From the NCBI GenBank assembly GCA_003650785.1, contig QMRW01000031.1, forward strand, positions 1 to 12,189: 12,189 nucleotides of DNA, given 5' to 3'. Origin of the DNA: Thermoprotei archaeon. Lineage in GTDB: Archaea; Thermoproteota; Thermoprotei; Thermofilales; B20-G17. Below the pieces are notes generated by a model. It saw only the letters and a list, made by a program, of their open reading frames with translations. It had not been told where the DNA came from and made no database searches. Shown in pieces: positions 1 through 6,193 of this stretch (its first letter is position 1; the number at the start of each line of letters is the position of its first letter). The translations under genes were made by a program, and so were the position numbers.

Positions 1-2133
1 AGGACCTTTGTACCCTCCCCAAGCTTTTATTCCAAAGAAGGGAGGGGGAGGCTCAAATACAAAGAAGCTTCTCCCTGCAGTCTTTATGAAGAGTAAATGG
101 TATAGCGTAGCATTTCTAGCTTCAGGAGTATCTGCTGGCACTGTAAGACTGTATGCCAGTCCTCGTGCTTCGAGAGTTGCTTGAGCAAGGTACTTATCTG
201 GATCTAGACCAGCAATTCTCGCCATCCAGTAGCTCTTACCAAAGTCTCCGAGTCCTCGAGGTTCAGGAAAGTACACTCTTACTGGTCCATACTCAAAATA
301 CTGTATTGGGTCAAAGATCACTACATGTGTCACATTCAACCTTTTGAATATTTCAACAGCAGTTCTCTCATCAGAGAGAAATGCCCTAGCGACTTCAGCT
401 ATCTGTGTAGTATTAAGAGTTGAATTATCACATACAGAAGACCTATTCGTATTAACCGCTATCCAGTACCCGTAGTCCCACCATGAGGCTATGATAGCAT
501 CCTCTGGTAGGTTACTTTTCATCCACTCTAGGGCTGACAACCAGTCTGAGTACATATACCCACGTTCAGTTGTGGTTACCGAGACGCCTAGGCTAGAGGT
601 TAGTATTAGAGGTGGGGAGTGAGTACTGACTACTACATAGGGAAACGGTAGATAGGAGGATGTTATTACGAGTAATGATAGTACACAGATTGCAATTATA
701 CCTATAGCACTGACTTCTCTTAGTTGTCCTAAGTACTTAGATCTAATTTTTCTAGGTATGAATACCTTACCTTTTATGGCATCTAGTAGCCTATCGAATA
801 GTGTAGTAAAACCTATGGAAGAAACTATAGCTACAGCAGGACCCATGAGTAGAGAGAGTCTGGCAAAAGAGGAAGCTGCATAGGTTGATGTTATTAGGTA
901 GAGTACTATTAGGATATTCTCTCTACTAAGACGCTTGGTCATTACATATGCTCCTAGGAGTGATAGGGGTAGCATTAGTGAGTAGTCTATGTATAGTAAA
1001 TCCCATGAAGGAGCTCTATGCTCAGCAACAGATTCCACTATTGGATGTGCTAGATGTCTATAAATAGGGCTTAGTATAGCCAGAATTCTGCCACTCATTC
1101 CCATGAGTACTCCAGTCTTCCATAGTATAATGCCCATAGCTAGTAGTACTGAAACTATAGTAAACCTACCTATTCCACTTCTCCATAATCTCTCTAAGAG
1201 TCTCAATCCTCTCTCTCCGCATAGGTGGATTATGGAAATCATTAATGCTAGTAGTGGAAGTAGACCGTAGAGTGATGTTAGTGCTACCTTGGGTCCATAT
1301 CTAGGAGTTATGGCTATGAGTAGTGTGGATAGAGCATAAGTGGGAATGTAGGCAAGAGAAATCTTCTTATCGGCTTTACCGAGAATATGGATAATCATTA
1401 TGAATAGAGCTAATAAGTTCCATGGATATATGTAGCCACCCCATGTAACAGCAACATACCCTAACGATATTCCCGATAAAATAGCACATAAAATGAGAGT
1501 AGAGGTACGCTTGGCACCAATAGCATGGAGGTATAGTAAGAGTGATAGCAACATACAGGGAATAGCTACTCCTTCATGCTTTCCACCAAGCATAGTTCTA
1601 GTGAAGAGACTAGGCATTGCAGATAGAAATACTGCAGAGAGAGCGCAAGCGGGCTCTCCAGCTAACTTAAGGGCTATTAGAGCTCCTAGGATGGTTATAG
1701 TAGATGCCCATATAGCTGGTGTATAGGCATGAACTGTGTATAAGTCTACATCAAGTCCTAGTAGTTTCAGAAAGACATACGTGTAGGCTGATACTATGGA
1801 GATCCCAGGTGGTGAGGTTGATCTGAGCTCTCTACCATGTGGATACCAGAATAGCTTATCTGGTTCACGTGGAGCTCCAAATGTGTATGAGAACCACCAG
1901 ATCAATCCTTTTTCCAGAATCTTTCGAGCTACGTAGTACTCATAGAATGGATCAAATTCGTTAAGGTATACACCCCATTTGGCAGGAACCACTCTTAAAG
2001 CTAAGGAGCTTAAGGATGCAATTATGACTATTATCGCAGTCATTATCTTAGCCGATGAGAGTATTTTGAGGAATGTGATTACATGAGTAGTCAATTTACC
2101 CAGCACAGTTCTAAGTCTGCTGTAGTCAACCAT
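1..2133 (-). CDS. aglB: STT3/AglB-type oligosaccharyltransferase, C-terminus missing at window edge
   Basis: The catalytic subunit of archaeal N-glycosylation moves a lipid-linked oligosaccharide onto Asn in N-X-S/T sequons of proteins outside the membrane. The frame is open for 711 codons from ATG at 2133 to base 1, so the C-terminus is beyond the window. A first membrane helix (about residues 30-49) is followed by NEFDPFYEYY, whose Asp61 matches the catalytic acid of the first external loop. GGKHEG (Glu187) fits the second acidic metal-binding site. About a dozen hydrophobic segments follow to near residue 490. A soluble domain then carries the family hallmark WWDYG at 551-555, which reads the sequon Ser/Thr. 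The start is chosen because it directly precedes the basic N-terminus and lies about 33 bases from a TATA-like element. The zinc-ribbon gene lies 50 bases upstream on the same strand. Family assignment is very secure. Confidence 0.95.
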   Translation of the reverse strand, partial: MVDYSRLRTVLGKLTTHVITFLKILSSAKIMTAIIVIIASLSSLALRVVPAKWGVYLNEFDPFYEYYVARKILEKGLIWWFSYTFGAPREPDKLFWYPHGRELRSTSPPGISIVSAYTYVFLKLLGLDVDLYTVHAYTPAIWASTITILGALIALKLAGEPACALSAVFLSAMPSLFTRTMLGGKHEGVAIPCMLLSLLLYLHAIGAKRTSTLILCAILSGISLGYVAVTWGGYIYPWNLLALFIMIIHILGKADKKISLAYIPTYALSTLLIAITPRYGPKVALTSLYGLLPLLALMISIIHLCGERGLRLLERLWRSGIGRFTIVSVLLAMGIILWKTGVLMGMSGRILAILSPIYRHLAHPIVESVAEHRAPSWDLLYIDYSLMLPLSLLGAYVMTKRLSRENILIVLYLITSTYAASSFARLSLLMGPAVAIVSSIGFTTLFDRLLDAIKGKVFIPRKIRSKYLGQLREVSAIGIIAICVLSLLVITSSYLPFPYVVVSTHSPPLILTSSLGVSVTTTERGYMYSDWLSALEWMKSNLPEDAIIASWWDYGYWIAVNTNRSSVCDNSTLNTTQIAEVARAFLSDERTAVEIFKRLNVTHVVIFDPIQYFEYGPVRVYFPEPRGLGDFGKSYWMARIAGLDPDKYLAQATLEARGLAYSLTVPADTPEARNATLYHLLFIKTAGRSFFVFEPPPPFFGIKAWGGYKGP

Positions 2134-2160
2134 GGTTTAACCACTATCTCTAGGTTAAAG

Positions 2161-2171
2161 CTTAAAATAAA
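2161..2171 (-). promoter_or_regulatory. Possible TATA box for the STT3 gene
   Basis: Read on the minus strand, this A/T stretch (TTTATTTTAAG) is centred about 33 bases before the ATG at 2133. That would give a transcript with almost no leader. It lies in the 50-base gap after the zinc-ribbon gene, so the STT3 gene may have its own promoter or may simply be read through from upstream. The match is only moderate. Confidence 0.4.
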
Positions 2172-2183
2172 CTTTTAGATTGA

Positions 2184-2378
2184 TTATTTTAATCTGAGTA
2201 GAAATTTTCTTCGCCTAGTAGCTGGTCGAACTGTCAGTTTCGTTGGGTTTGGAGAAAGCTGTGAAAGACACCGTGGGCACTTAAATCCATATCTCTTAAC
2301 TATATCCTCGGGAAATACAGGTTCATTACCCTTATAGAGTTCAAAGGAACATCGTCTACACCTAATTATCACAGGCAT
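2184..2378 (-). CDS. Small zinc-ribbon protein of unknown function
   Basis: A 64-residue protein with two CxxC knuckles, Cys7/Cys10 (CRRC) and Cys34/Cys37 (CPRC), about 24 residues apart. This is the pattern of a single zinc-binding ribbon. The C-terminal third is rich in Arg and Lys (TRRRKFLLRLK), which would suit nucleic-acid or ribosome contact, but that is inference. The ATG lies about 29 bases from the centre of the TATA box at 2402-2414, so the mRNA is probably leaderless. The gene is intact and compact and precedes STT3 in the same direction, so the two may be co-transcribed. I do not recognise a named family. Confidence 0.75.
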   Translation of the reverse strand: MPVIIRCRRCSFELYKGNEPVFPEDIVKRYGFKCPRCLSQLSPNPTKLTVRPATRRRKFLLRLK

Positions 2379-2401
2379 GCTAGATCATATTTTTTGGGGA
2401 C

Positions 2402-2414
2402 AAATATATTTAAA
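2402..2414. promoter_or_regulatory. Shared bidirectional TATA box
   Basis: AAATATATTTAAA sits in the 74-base gap between divergent genes starting at 2378 (minus) and 2453 (plus). The core AAATATATTT (2402-2411) is its own reverse complement, so the TATA-binding protein could sit in either orientation. The minus start is about 29 bases away, which fits a leaderless transcript. The plus start is about 46 bases away, giving a leader of roughly 18-20 bases. The spacing comes directly from the sequence; promoter activity is inferred. Confidence 0.6.
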
Positions 2415-2452
2415 CGTTAACCTTCTAACTCATAGGATAGAGTGTAGAGAGA

Positions 2453-2836
2453 ATGAAATCTATCAAAAGATCTTCAATACGAAAGATCATAAATACCATT
2501 ACAGACTATCTCATGAGAAATATTGCGCTCATACCAGTAGTGATAATAGTAATAGCTGCTAGTGGATGGACCTATATAACGCTCGAAGCACTAAGAGGAG
2601 AATTAAGAGGAACACTAGGTATAGTAGGAAGAAGGGGACTTCAATCTGTAACTGAAGGACTTATGGTAACATTCTCCTATACATTATCATTCATAGGATT
2701 AGTAGCTATGTATAGGGGAGTGTCTCTAAGCTATAATCCACGTGTTGCCATTACCTATATACTCCTAGGAGTACTACTTCTGGTGATCTCCTTTCTCCTA
2801 TTCTATGTACTAATTTTGATAAAGATAACGGGGTGA
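2453..2836 (+). CDS. Small membrane protein with three predicted helices, unknown function
   Basis: A 127-residue protein with a short basic N-terminus (several Lys/Arg in the first 22 residues). Three hydrophobic segments follow, at about residues 24-44, 70-88 and 98-125. A polar stretch between helices 1 and 2 holds several Arg and Glu residues. No catalytic motif is visible and I do not recognise the family. It is the first gene of a three-gene run; its TGA overlaps the GTG start of the next gene by 4 bases (GTGA), so translation is probably coupled. Transcription probably comes from the divergent TATA box about 46 bases upstream. It could be an accessory membrane factor related to the neighbouring glycosylation gene, but only proximity suggests this. 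Confidence 0.7.
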   Translation: MKSIKRSSIRKIINTITDYLMRNIALIPVVIIVIAASGWTYITLEALRGELRGTLGIVGRRGLQSVTEGLMVTFSYTLSFIGLVAMYRGVSLSYNPRVAITYILLGVLLLVISFLLFYVLILIKITG

Positions 2837-3399
2837 TCAGAGTAGATACATACTGTGCAGAGAGTACTATCGAAAAACTCCTAGAAGAAATCTCAGATTC
2901 CAAGTTAGTTTTAATATCATCGGAGAAATTATTCTACACAGACTTAATTTCCATAAAAATACTAGAGTACATACTTAAGAAGAACCCTCATTTAAAGGCC
3001 ATAATATACCTAACTGATGGAGAGTTAGATTACCTCCTCATGCAGCTATCCGATGTAGAAGGAAGTAGAGTTCAACTGGTAAGATATGTAGATCTGAGTA
3101 CCTTATTTACACATATAAGTAGGGCATACCTAGTACCTGAGCTATACTCCAATACAGTAGTACTAGTCCCACTAACGAGGATCTATATAACTACTAGTGG
3201 TAGCTTAAAGAGTATACTAAAGATTAGACCTATAGTTGTGGAATTAGTAGTACTGTTGAAGGGAATACTAGGTCGTGTAGAGTCCAAATCGCTAGTTACA
3301 GTACATAGAGGATATGTGAAGATACTAAAGAGATATGTAGATGTCCACATATCAGTCACTAGTGAAACTGAATTCGAAGTAACTCGGGTGGTTAATTGA
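2833..3399 (+). CDS. Hypothetical protein, possibly a degenerate RecA-like fold without Walker A
   Basis: A 188-residue soluble protein starting at GTG within a 4-base overlap with the upstream gene. It shows alternating hydrophobic strands and helices: KLVLISSE near 24-31, AIIYLTDGELD near 56-66 and NTVVLVPL near 107-114. A C-terminal segment, LVTVHRGYVKILKRYVDV, is followed by a strand-like end. That last part resembles the closing strands of RecA/RadB-type ATPases (a strand, a basic helix, then a YVDV-like strand). No GxxxxGK[ST] Walker A motif is present, so it is probably not an ATPase. The RecA link is a weak impression, not a domain assignment. It ends in a TTGA overlap with the next gene, so it belongs to the same operon. 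Confidence 0.65.
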   Translation: MIRVDTYCAESTIEKLLEEISDSKLVLISSEKLFYTDLISIKILEYILKKNPHLKAIIYLTDGELDYLLMQLSDVEGSRVQLVRYVDLSTLFTHISRAYLVPELYSNTVVLVPLTRIYITTSGSLKSILKIRPIVVELVVLLKGILGRVESKSLVTVHRGYVKILKRYVDVHISVTSETEFEVTRVVN

Positions 3400-4076
3400 A
3401 GACTCTGAGAGAACAACTAGTTAGCACGAACACAAGGATCTACGTAATAGGTAGAAACCTAAAGTTTGCATACAAGATCATTAACCTACTTAAAACCTAT
3501 GGAATACCAGTAGATATCACAACAGAAACAGCTACTCATGAATATCTCAACACGATAAAGTTGATCGCCTCGGAAGGGGAGTATCAAGTACATGGAGATC
3601 TGATAATGGTTCCTGAAAGTGAAATAGATGAGAGAATACTGATAGCAATAGCTCTTGTAGTATCTACTACGAGAGTATTAAATATGGGCATAGATCCAGG
3701 AAGACGTACTGGTCTTGTTGTACTAGTAGATAGCACTCTATGCCTATGGAGATCCTTTAGAAGTTTAGAGAGATTGCTCGACCTTATAGATAAGTCTATA
3801 AGTCTAGTAATAAACTCGTATGGACTTAGTGTAGAGAGGATAGTCTTAAGAATAGGCTCTAGTATATCCAGGACTACTCTTGAGAGAATAGTGAGTATAG
3901 CTAGAAGGTACTATAGTAAGGTAAATCTAGTAGTAGAGCTTGTTGATGAATCTAAGAGTGCTCCTAAGATAAATATAATTAGATCATTATTAGATATTAA
4001 ACTCACTAGAGACTTACTATCTGCATTTGCTATAAGTACGTGTAGAGGCATACCCATAAAGATATGTACCGAGTAG
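3396..4076 (+). CDS. Protein with RuvC/RNase H-like nuclease signature
   Basis: A 226-residue protein starting at TTG in a 4-base overlap with the preceding stop. The N-terminal ~95 residues form an alpha/beta region of unknown type. From residue 97 the sequence MGIDPGRRTGLVVL matches the first strand of the RuvC/RNase H-like fold, where Asp100 would be the first catalytic metal ligand. A helix and strand follow (VERIVLRIGSS, with Glu147 as a candidate second acid). Near the end comes DLLSAFAIS with Asp206, in the place of the final acidic residue of such folds. Structural or nuclease activity on nucleic acid is therefore plausible but unproven; the acidic set is reduced compared with true RuvC. 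It closes the three-gene run, and a new promoter for rpl11 follows in the 64-base gap. Confidence 0.7.
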   Translation: MKTLREQLVSTNTRIYVIGRNLKFAYKIINLLKTYGIPVDITTETATHEYLNTIKLIASEGEYQVHGDLIMVPESEIDERILIAIALVVSTTRVLNMGIDPGRRTGLVVLVDSTLCLWRSFRSLERLLDLIDKSISLVINSYGLSVERIVLRIGSSISRTTLERIVSIARRYYSKVNLVVELVDESKSAPKINIIRSLLDIKLTRDLLSAFAISTCRGIPIKICTE

Positions 4077-4093
4077 AAGTGCCCAGTTCATGG

Positions 4094-4108
4094 TTAAAAG
4101 TTTAATAA
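4094..4108 (+). promoter_or_regulatory. TATA box for the rpl11 operon
   Basis: TTAAAAGTTTAATAA has a purine-rich BRE-like part followed by an AT core centred near 4103. A start of transcription about 25-28 bases downstream would fall near 4130. That leaves a leader of about 10 bases that still holds the GAGGTG ribosome binding site at 4130-4135. It lies in the 64-base gap between the RuvC-like gene and rpl11. Confidence 0.55.
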
Positions 4109-4140
4109 CCTCGAAGTTGATTAAAGGCAGAGGTGTGAGT

Positions 4141-4666
4141 ATGGGTGCTGAAAAATCCTTTACATTTCTAGTAGAGGGAGGTAGAGCGACAGCGGGTCCC
4201 CCTATACTCTACTAGAGGGAAAGGACCCGCACTAGGTCCACTAGGAGTAAATGTAATGGCAGTAGTCAATGAGATAAATAATAAGACTAAAGACTTCGCT
4301 GGAATGAGAGTCCCAGTAAAGGTAACAGTGGATGTAGAGACTAAGCAATTCAGAGTCGAGGTAGGAACTCCTACTACAGCTGCACTTATAGTGAAAGAGT
4401 TAAAGTTGAGTAAGGGAGCTCACCAACCAGCTAGAGAGACCGTAGGAGATCTATCAATGAAAGCAGCTATAAAAATAGCTATAGTAAAGAAAAAGGATCT
4501 CAGGACTGCAGATCTTAAAAAAGCTGTAAAACAAGTAATAGGAACCTGTCAAAGTATGGGAGTTACAATTGAGGGAAAGAGACCTAAAGAAGTACAGAGG
4601 GCTATAGATGAAGGAGTCTACGACAATCTATTTAAAGAGTTCATGGAGGAGTGGGAGAAAAGCTAG
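4141..4666 (+). CDS. rpl11: Ribosomal protein L11 (uL11), interrupted by a 16-nt intron
   Basis: uL11 binds the GTPase-associated centre of 23S rRNA at the stalk base. The start is ATG 4141, five bases after GAGGTG (4130-4135). It opens with MGAEKSFTFLVEGGRATAGPP, matching archaeal L11. Read directly, the frame then hits TAG at 4213-4215 after 24 codons. A long open frame resumes downstream, with GPALGPLGVNVMAVV encoded from 4223. Joining 4141-4205 to 4222-4666 gives an uninterrupted 169-residue protein, the size usual for crenarchaeal L11 (about 170). The junction codon is ATA (Ile22) in the PPxGPALGP segment, where Leu is usual. The break coincides exactly with a bulge-helix-bulge fold, so I read it as an intron rather than a frameshift error. 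A caller relying on ATG 4256 would lose the conserved N-terminal 33 residues. The stop is followed 14 bases later by rpl1. Confidence 0.93.
4192..4230 (+). other. Bulge-helix-bulge (BHB) splicing motif in rpl11 pre-mRNA
   Basis: Bases 4192-4199 (GCGGGTCC) pair perfectly with 4223-4230 (GGACCCGC), an 8-bp outer helix. Bases 4200-4203 (CCCT) pair with 4216-4219 (AGGG), a 4-bp central helix. Between the two helices on the 3' side is a 3-nt bulge, AAA (4220-4222). After the central helix on the 5' side is a 3-nt bulge, ATA (4204-4206). The inner helix is short: C4207-G4215 and T4208-A4214 around a 5-nt loop. This 3-4-3 geometry is the established recognition element of archaeal tRNA-splicing endonuclease. 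The weak point is the 2-bp inner helix, which makes the motif somewhat relaxed. Confidence 0.85.
4206..4221 (+). other. Predicted 16-nt archaeal pre-mRNA intron in rpl11
   Basis: BHB endonuclease normally cuts after the second base of each 3-nt bulge. Here that means between 4205/4206 and 4221/4222, releasing 16 bases. Removing them deletes the in-frame TAG (4213-4215) and restores the L11 frame with an ATA codon at the join. The length is not a multiple of three, so the downstream frame can only be read after removal. Excision and ligation would be by the splicing endonuclease and RNA ligase that also process tRNA introns. The agreement of the structural prediction with the needed frame correction is the main evidence. 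Confidence 0.85.
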
Positions 4667-4680
4667 GAGAGGTGTTATAA

Positions 4681-5325
4681 GTGGCTATATCTACTGACGA
4701 ACTGATGAGAGCAGTAGAAGAAGCTAAGAAGAACGCGAAAAAGAGGAACTTTACACAGAGCATAGAGCTAGTAGTCAAGCTAAGGGAAATAGATTTAAGA
4801 AGACCTGAGAATAGAATGGTCACACCTGTATATCTACCACATGTACCGAAGAATAAGCTTGCTAAAATCTGCGTCTTCGCTACGGGAGACTTAGCACTTA
4901 AAGCTAAAGAAGCTGGAGTGGATGCTGTATTCTCTAGAGAAGATCTCATGGAACTGAGAGAGGATAGAAAGAGAGCTAGGAAGATAGCTAAAACCTATGA
5001 TTTCATACTGGCACAACCAGATCTTATGCCTCTAGTAGGTAGAGTATTAGGTCCCTTCTTAGGGAGAAGAGGAAAGATTCCTCTTGTACTACCACTGACA
5101 GTAAATGTAAAAGCCTTCATAGAGAGGTACAGAAAGTCTATAATGATTAGGGTAAGAGATCAACCACAACTCATGTGTTGGATAGGAACAGAGGATCAGC
5201 CAGTAGAAGAAGTGATAGAAAATGCCCAGAGAGTACTAGCGATAATTGAAGATAAATATGGTACAGTAAACATAGAGAAGGTATACGTAAAGCTCACTAT
5301 GGGTCCTTCTATTAGAGTGAGGTGA
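4681..5325 (+). CDS. rpl1: Ribosomal protein L1 (uL1)
   Basis: uL1 forms the mobile L1 stalk that helps deacylated tRNA leave the E site. In archaea it can also repress its own operon by binding a leader that mimics its rRNA site. The protein is 214 residues, normal for archaeal L1. Recognisable parts are the N-terminal domain with FTQSIELVVKLREIDLRRPE (24-43), the central GRVLGPFLGRRGKIP segment (120-134) and the C-terminal return to domain I ending KLTMGPSIRVR, which contacts RNA. GTG 4681 is chosen as start because GAGAGGTG (4667-4674) lies six bases before it and the next residues, AISTDELMRAVEEAK, fit the family. It follows rpl11 by 14 bases and precedes rpl10 by 4, so all three are surely co-transcribed. 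I did not find an obvious L1-binding leader here. Confidence 0.97.
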   Translation: MAISTDELMRAVEEAKKNAKKRNFTQSIELVVKLREIDLRRPENRMVTPVYLPHVPKNKLAKICVFATGDLALKAKEAGVDAVFSREDLMELREDRKRARKIAKTYDFILAQPDLMPLVGRVLGPFLGRRGKIPLVLPLTVNVKAFIERYRKSIMIRVRDQPQLMCWIGTEDQPVEEVIENAQRVLAIIEDKYGTVNIEKVYVKLTMGPSIRVR

Positions 5326-5329
5326 GAAT

Positions 5330-6193
5330 ATGAGTACTCTGAAACTAAGGAAGAGAGTACCTGAGTGGAAGATAAGGAGAGTGGAGTATATAAGGAGACT
5401 CGCGGAGAAATACCCCTACATACTAGTAGTAAGTATAGAGAACGTAAGCTCTCCAGTGCTAAGTGAAATAAGAGCTATACTAAAAGCCAAGGGAGATGTT
5501 CTAAAAGTCATTAAAAACACACTGGCTATACGAGCACTTAAAGCTGCGGGAAGAGAGGGATTAGTAAAGTACTTAAAAGGAAGTAATGCCCTCCTCTTCA
5601 CTCGTACAAATCCATTCTCGCTTAAAATATTCATAGACAAGAACAGAGTGAGAAGAGAAGCTAGGGTAGGAGATATAGCACAAAACGACATAGTGATATC
5701 TGAAGGAAATACAGGCTTTCCACCAGGACCCTTAATAAGTCTCTTCAATAAACTTAGAATTCCAATAAGAATTCAAGAAGGTAGCATATGGGTCACTAAA
5801 GATACTATAGTAGCTAGAAAAGGAGAGAGAATAACATCAGATCTAGCCGAGCTCCTAAAGAGATTAGGGATAAAACCGATAGAAGTAGGTCTCCATATTA
5901 AGGCAGCCTATATTGATGGTCATGTAATTTCAGGCGATGAACTAGAATTAGATCTAGAGAAGTATAAAGAGGAAATAGCAAATGCACACACACAAGCGAT
6001 TAACCTATCTATTAATTCAGTATTTCCAACCAGAGAAACTGTAGAGGCTATTTTAACTAAAAGTATTATAGAGAGTCACTATCTGGTACTTAACACAGTC
6101 CTTCCTATAAAGGAGAGCTTAGAGAGTGCCCTTAGAAGAGGAGTACTAGAGGCTCAGGTACTACATAGTCAAGTTGAAAAGTCTCTGGGGTGA
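5330..6193 (+). CDS. rpl10: Ribosomal protein L10 (uL10/P0), lacking the usual C-terminal tail
   Basis: uL10 anchors the L12 dimers of the ribosomal stalk to 23S rRNA beside L11. The rRNA-binding part is clear: residues 1-105, with VLKVIKNTLAIRAL at 57-70. The archaeal insert region includes NTGFPPGPL (127-135) and LGIKPIEVGL (179-188). The L12-binding helical spine runs from about 213 to 287 (ANAHTQAINLSINSVFPT and two similar units). ATG 5330 is preceded by GAGGTGA at 5319-5325. The protein stops at 287 residues, whereas many archaeal L10 proteins run to about 335-340. The alanine/acidic linker and the terminal GLGALFG-like motif, which contact elongation factors, are absent. Its stop overlaps the alaS start by 4 bases, leaving no room for a tail or for the rpl12 gene that commonly follows. 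Confidence 0.95.
   Translation: MSTLKLRKRVPEWKIRRVEYIRRLAEKYPYILVVSIENVSSPVLSEIRAILKAKGDVLKVIKNTLAIRALKAAGREGLVKYLKGSNALLFTRTNPFSLKIFIDKNRVRREARVGDIAQNDIVISEGNTGFPPGPLISLFNKLRIPIRIQEGSIWVTKDTIVARKGERITSDLAELLKRLGIKPIEVGLHIKAAYIDGHVISGDELELDLEKYKEEIANAHTQAINLSINSVFPTRETVEAILTKSIIESHYLVLNTVLPIKESLESALRRGVLEAQVLHSQVEKSLG

Noticed and set aside
1493..1726. Plus-strand open frame opposite STT3
   Set aside because: It lies within the long, well-supported minus-strand STT3 gene and has no family features.
2377..2562. Plus-strand open frame overlapping the divergent promoter
   Set aside because: It covers the TATA region and the start of the better-supported gene at 2453 in another frame. Its composition does not look like a protein.
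4204..4222. Simple frameshift pseudogene or sequencing error in rpl11
   Set aside because: The extra bases coincide exactly with a 3-4-3 BHB fold whose canonical cuts restore the frame. Chance insertion would not be expected to create this. It is still the main alternative to test.
4256..4666. L11 beginning at ATG 4256 as a complete gene
   Set aside because: It would lack the conserved N-terminal 33 residues, all of which are encoded upstream from ATG 4141 and rejoin in frame once the 16-nt BHB intron is removed.
5921..5945. GCGATGA-like box suggesting a C/D-box guide RNA
   Set aside because: No matching D box, C' box or D' box at suitable spacing, and it lies within rpl10 coding sequence.
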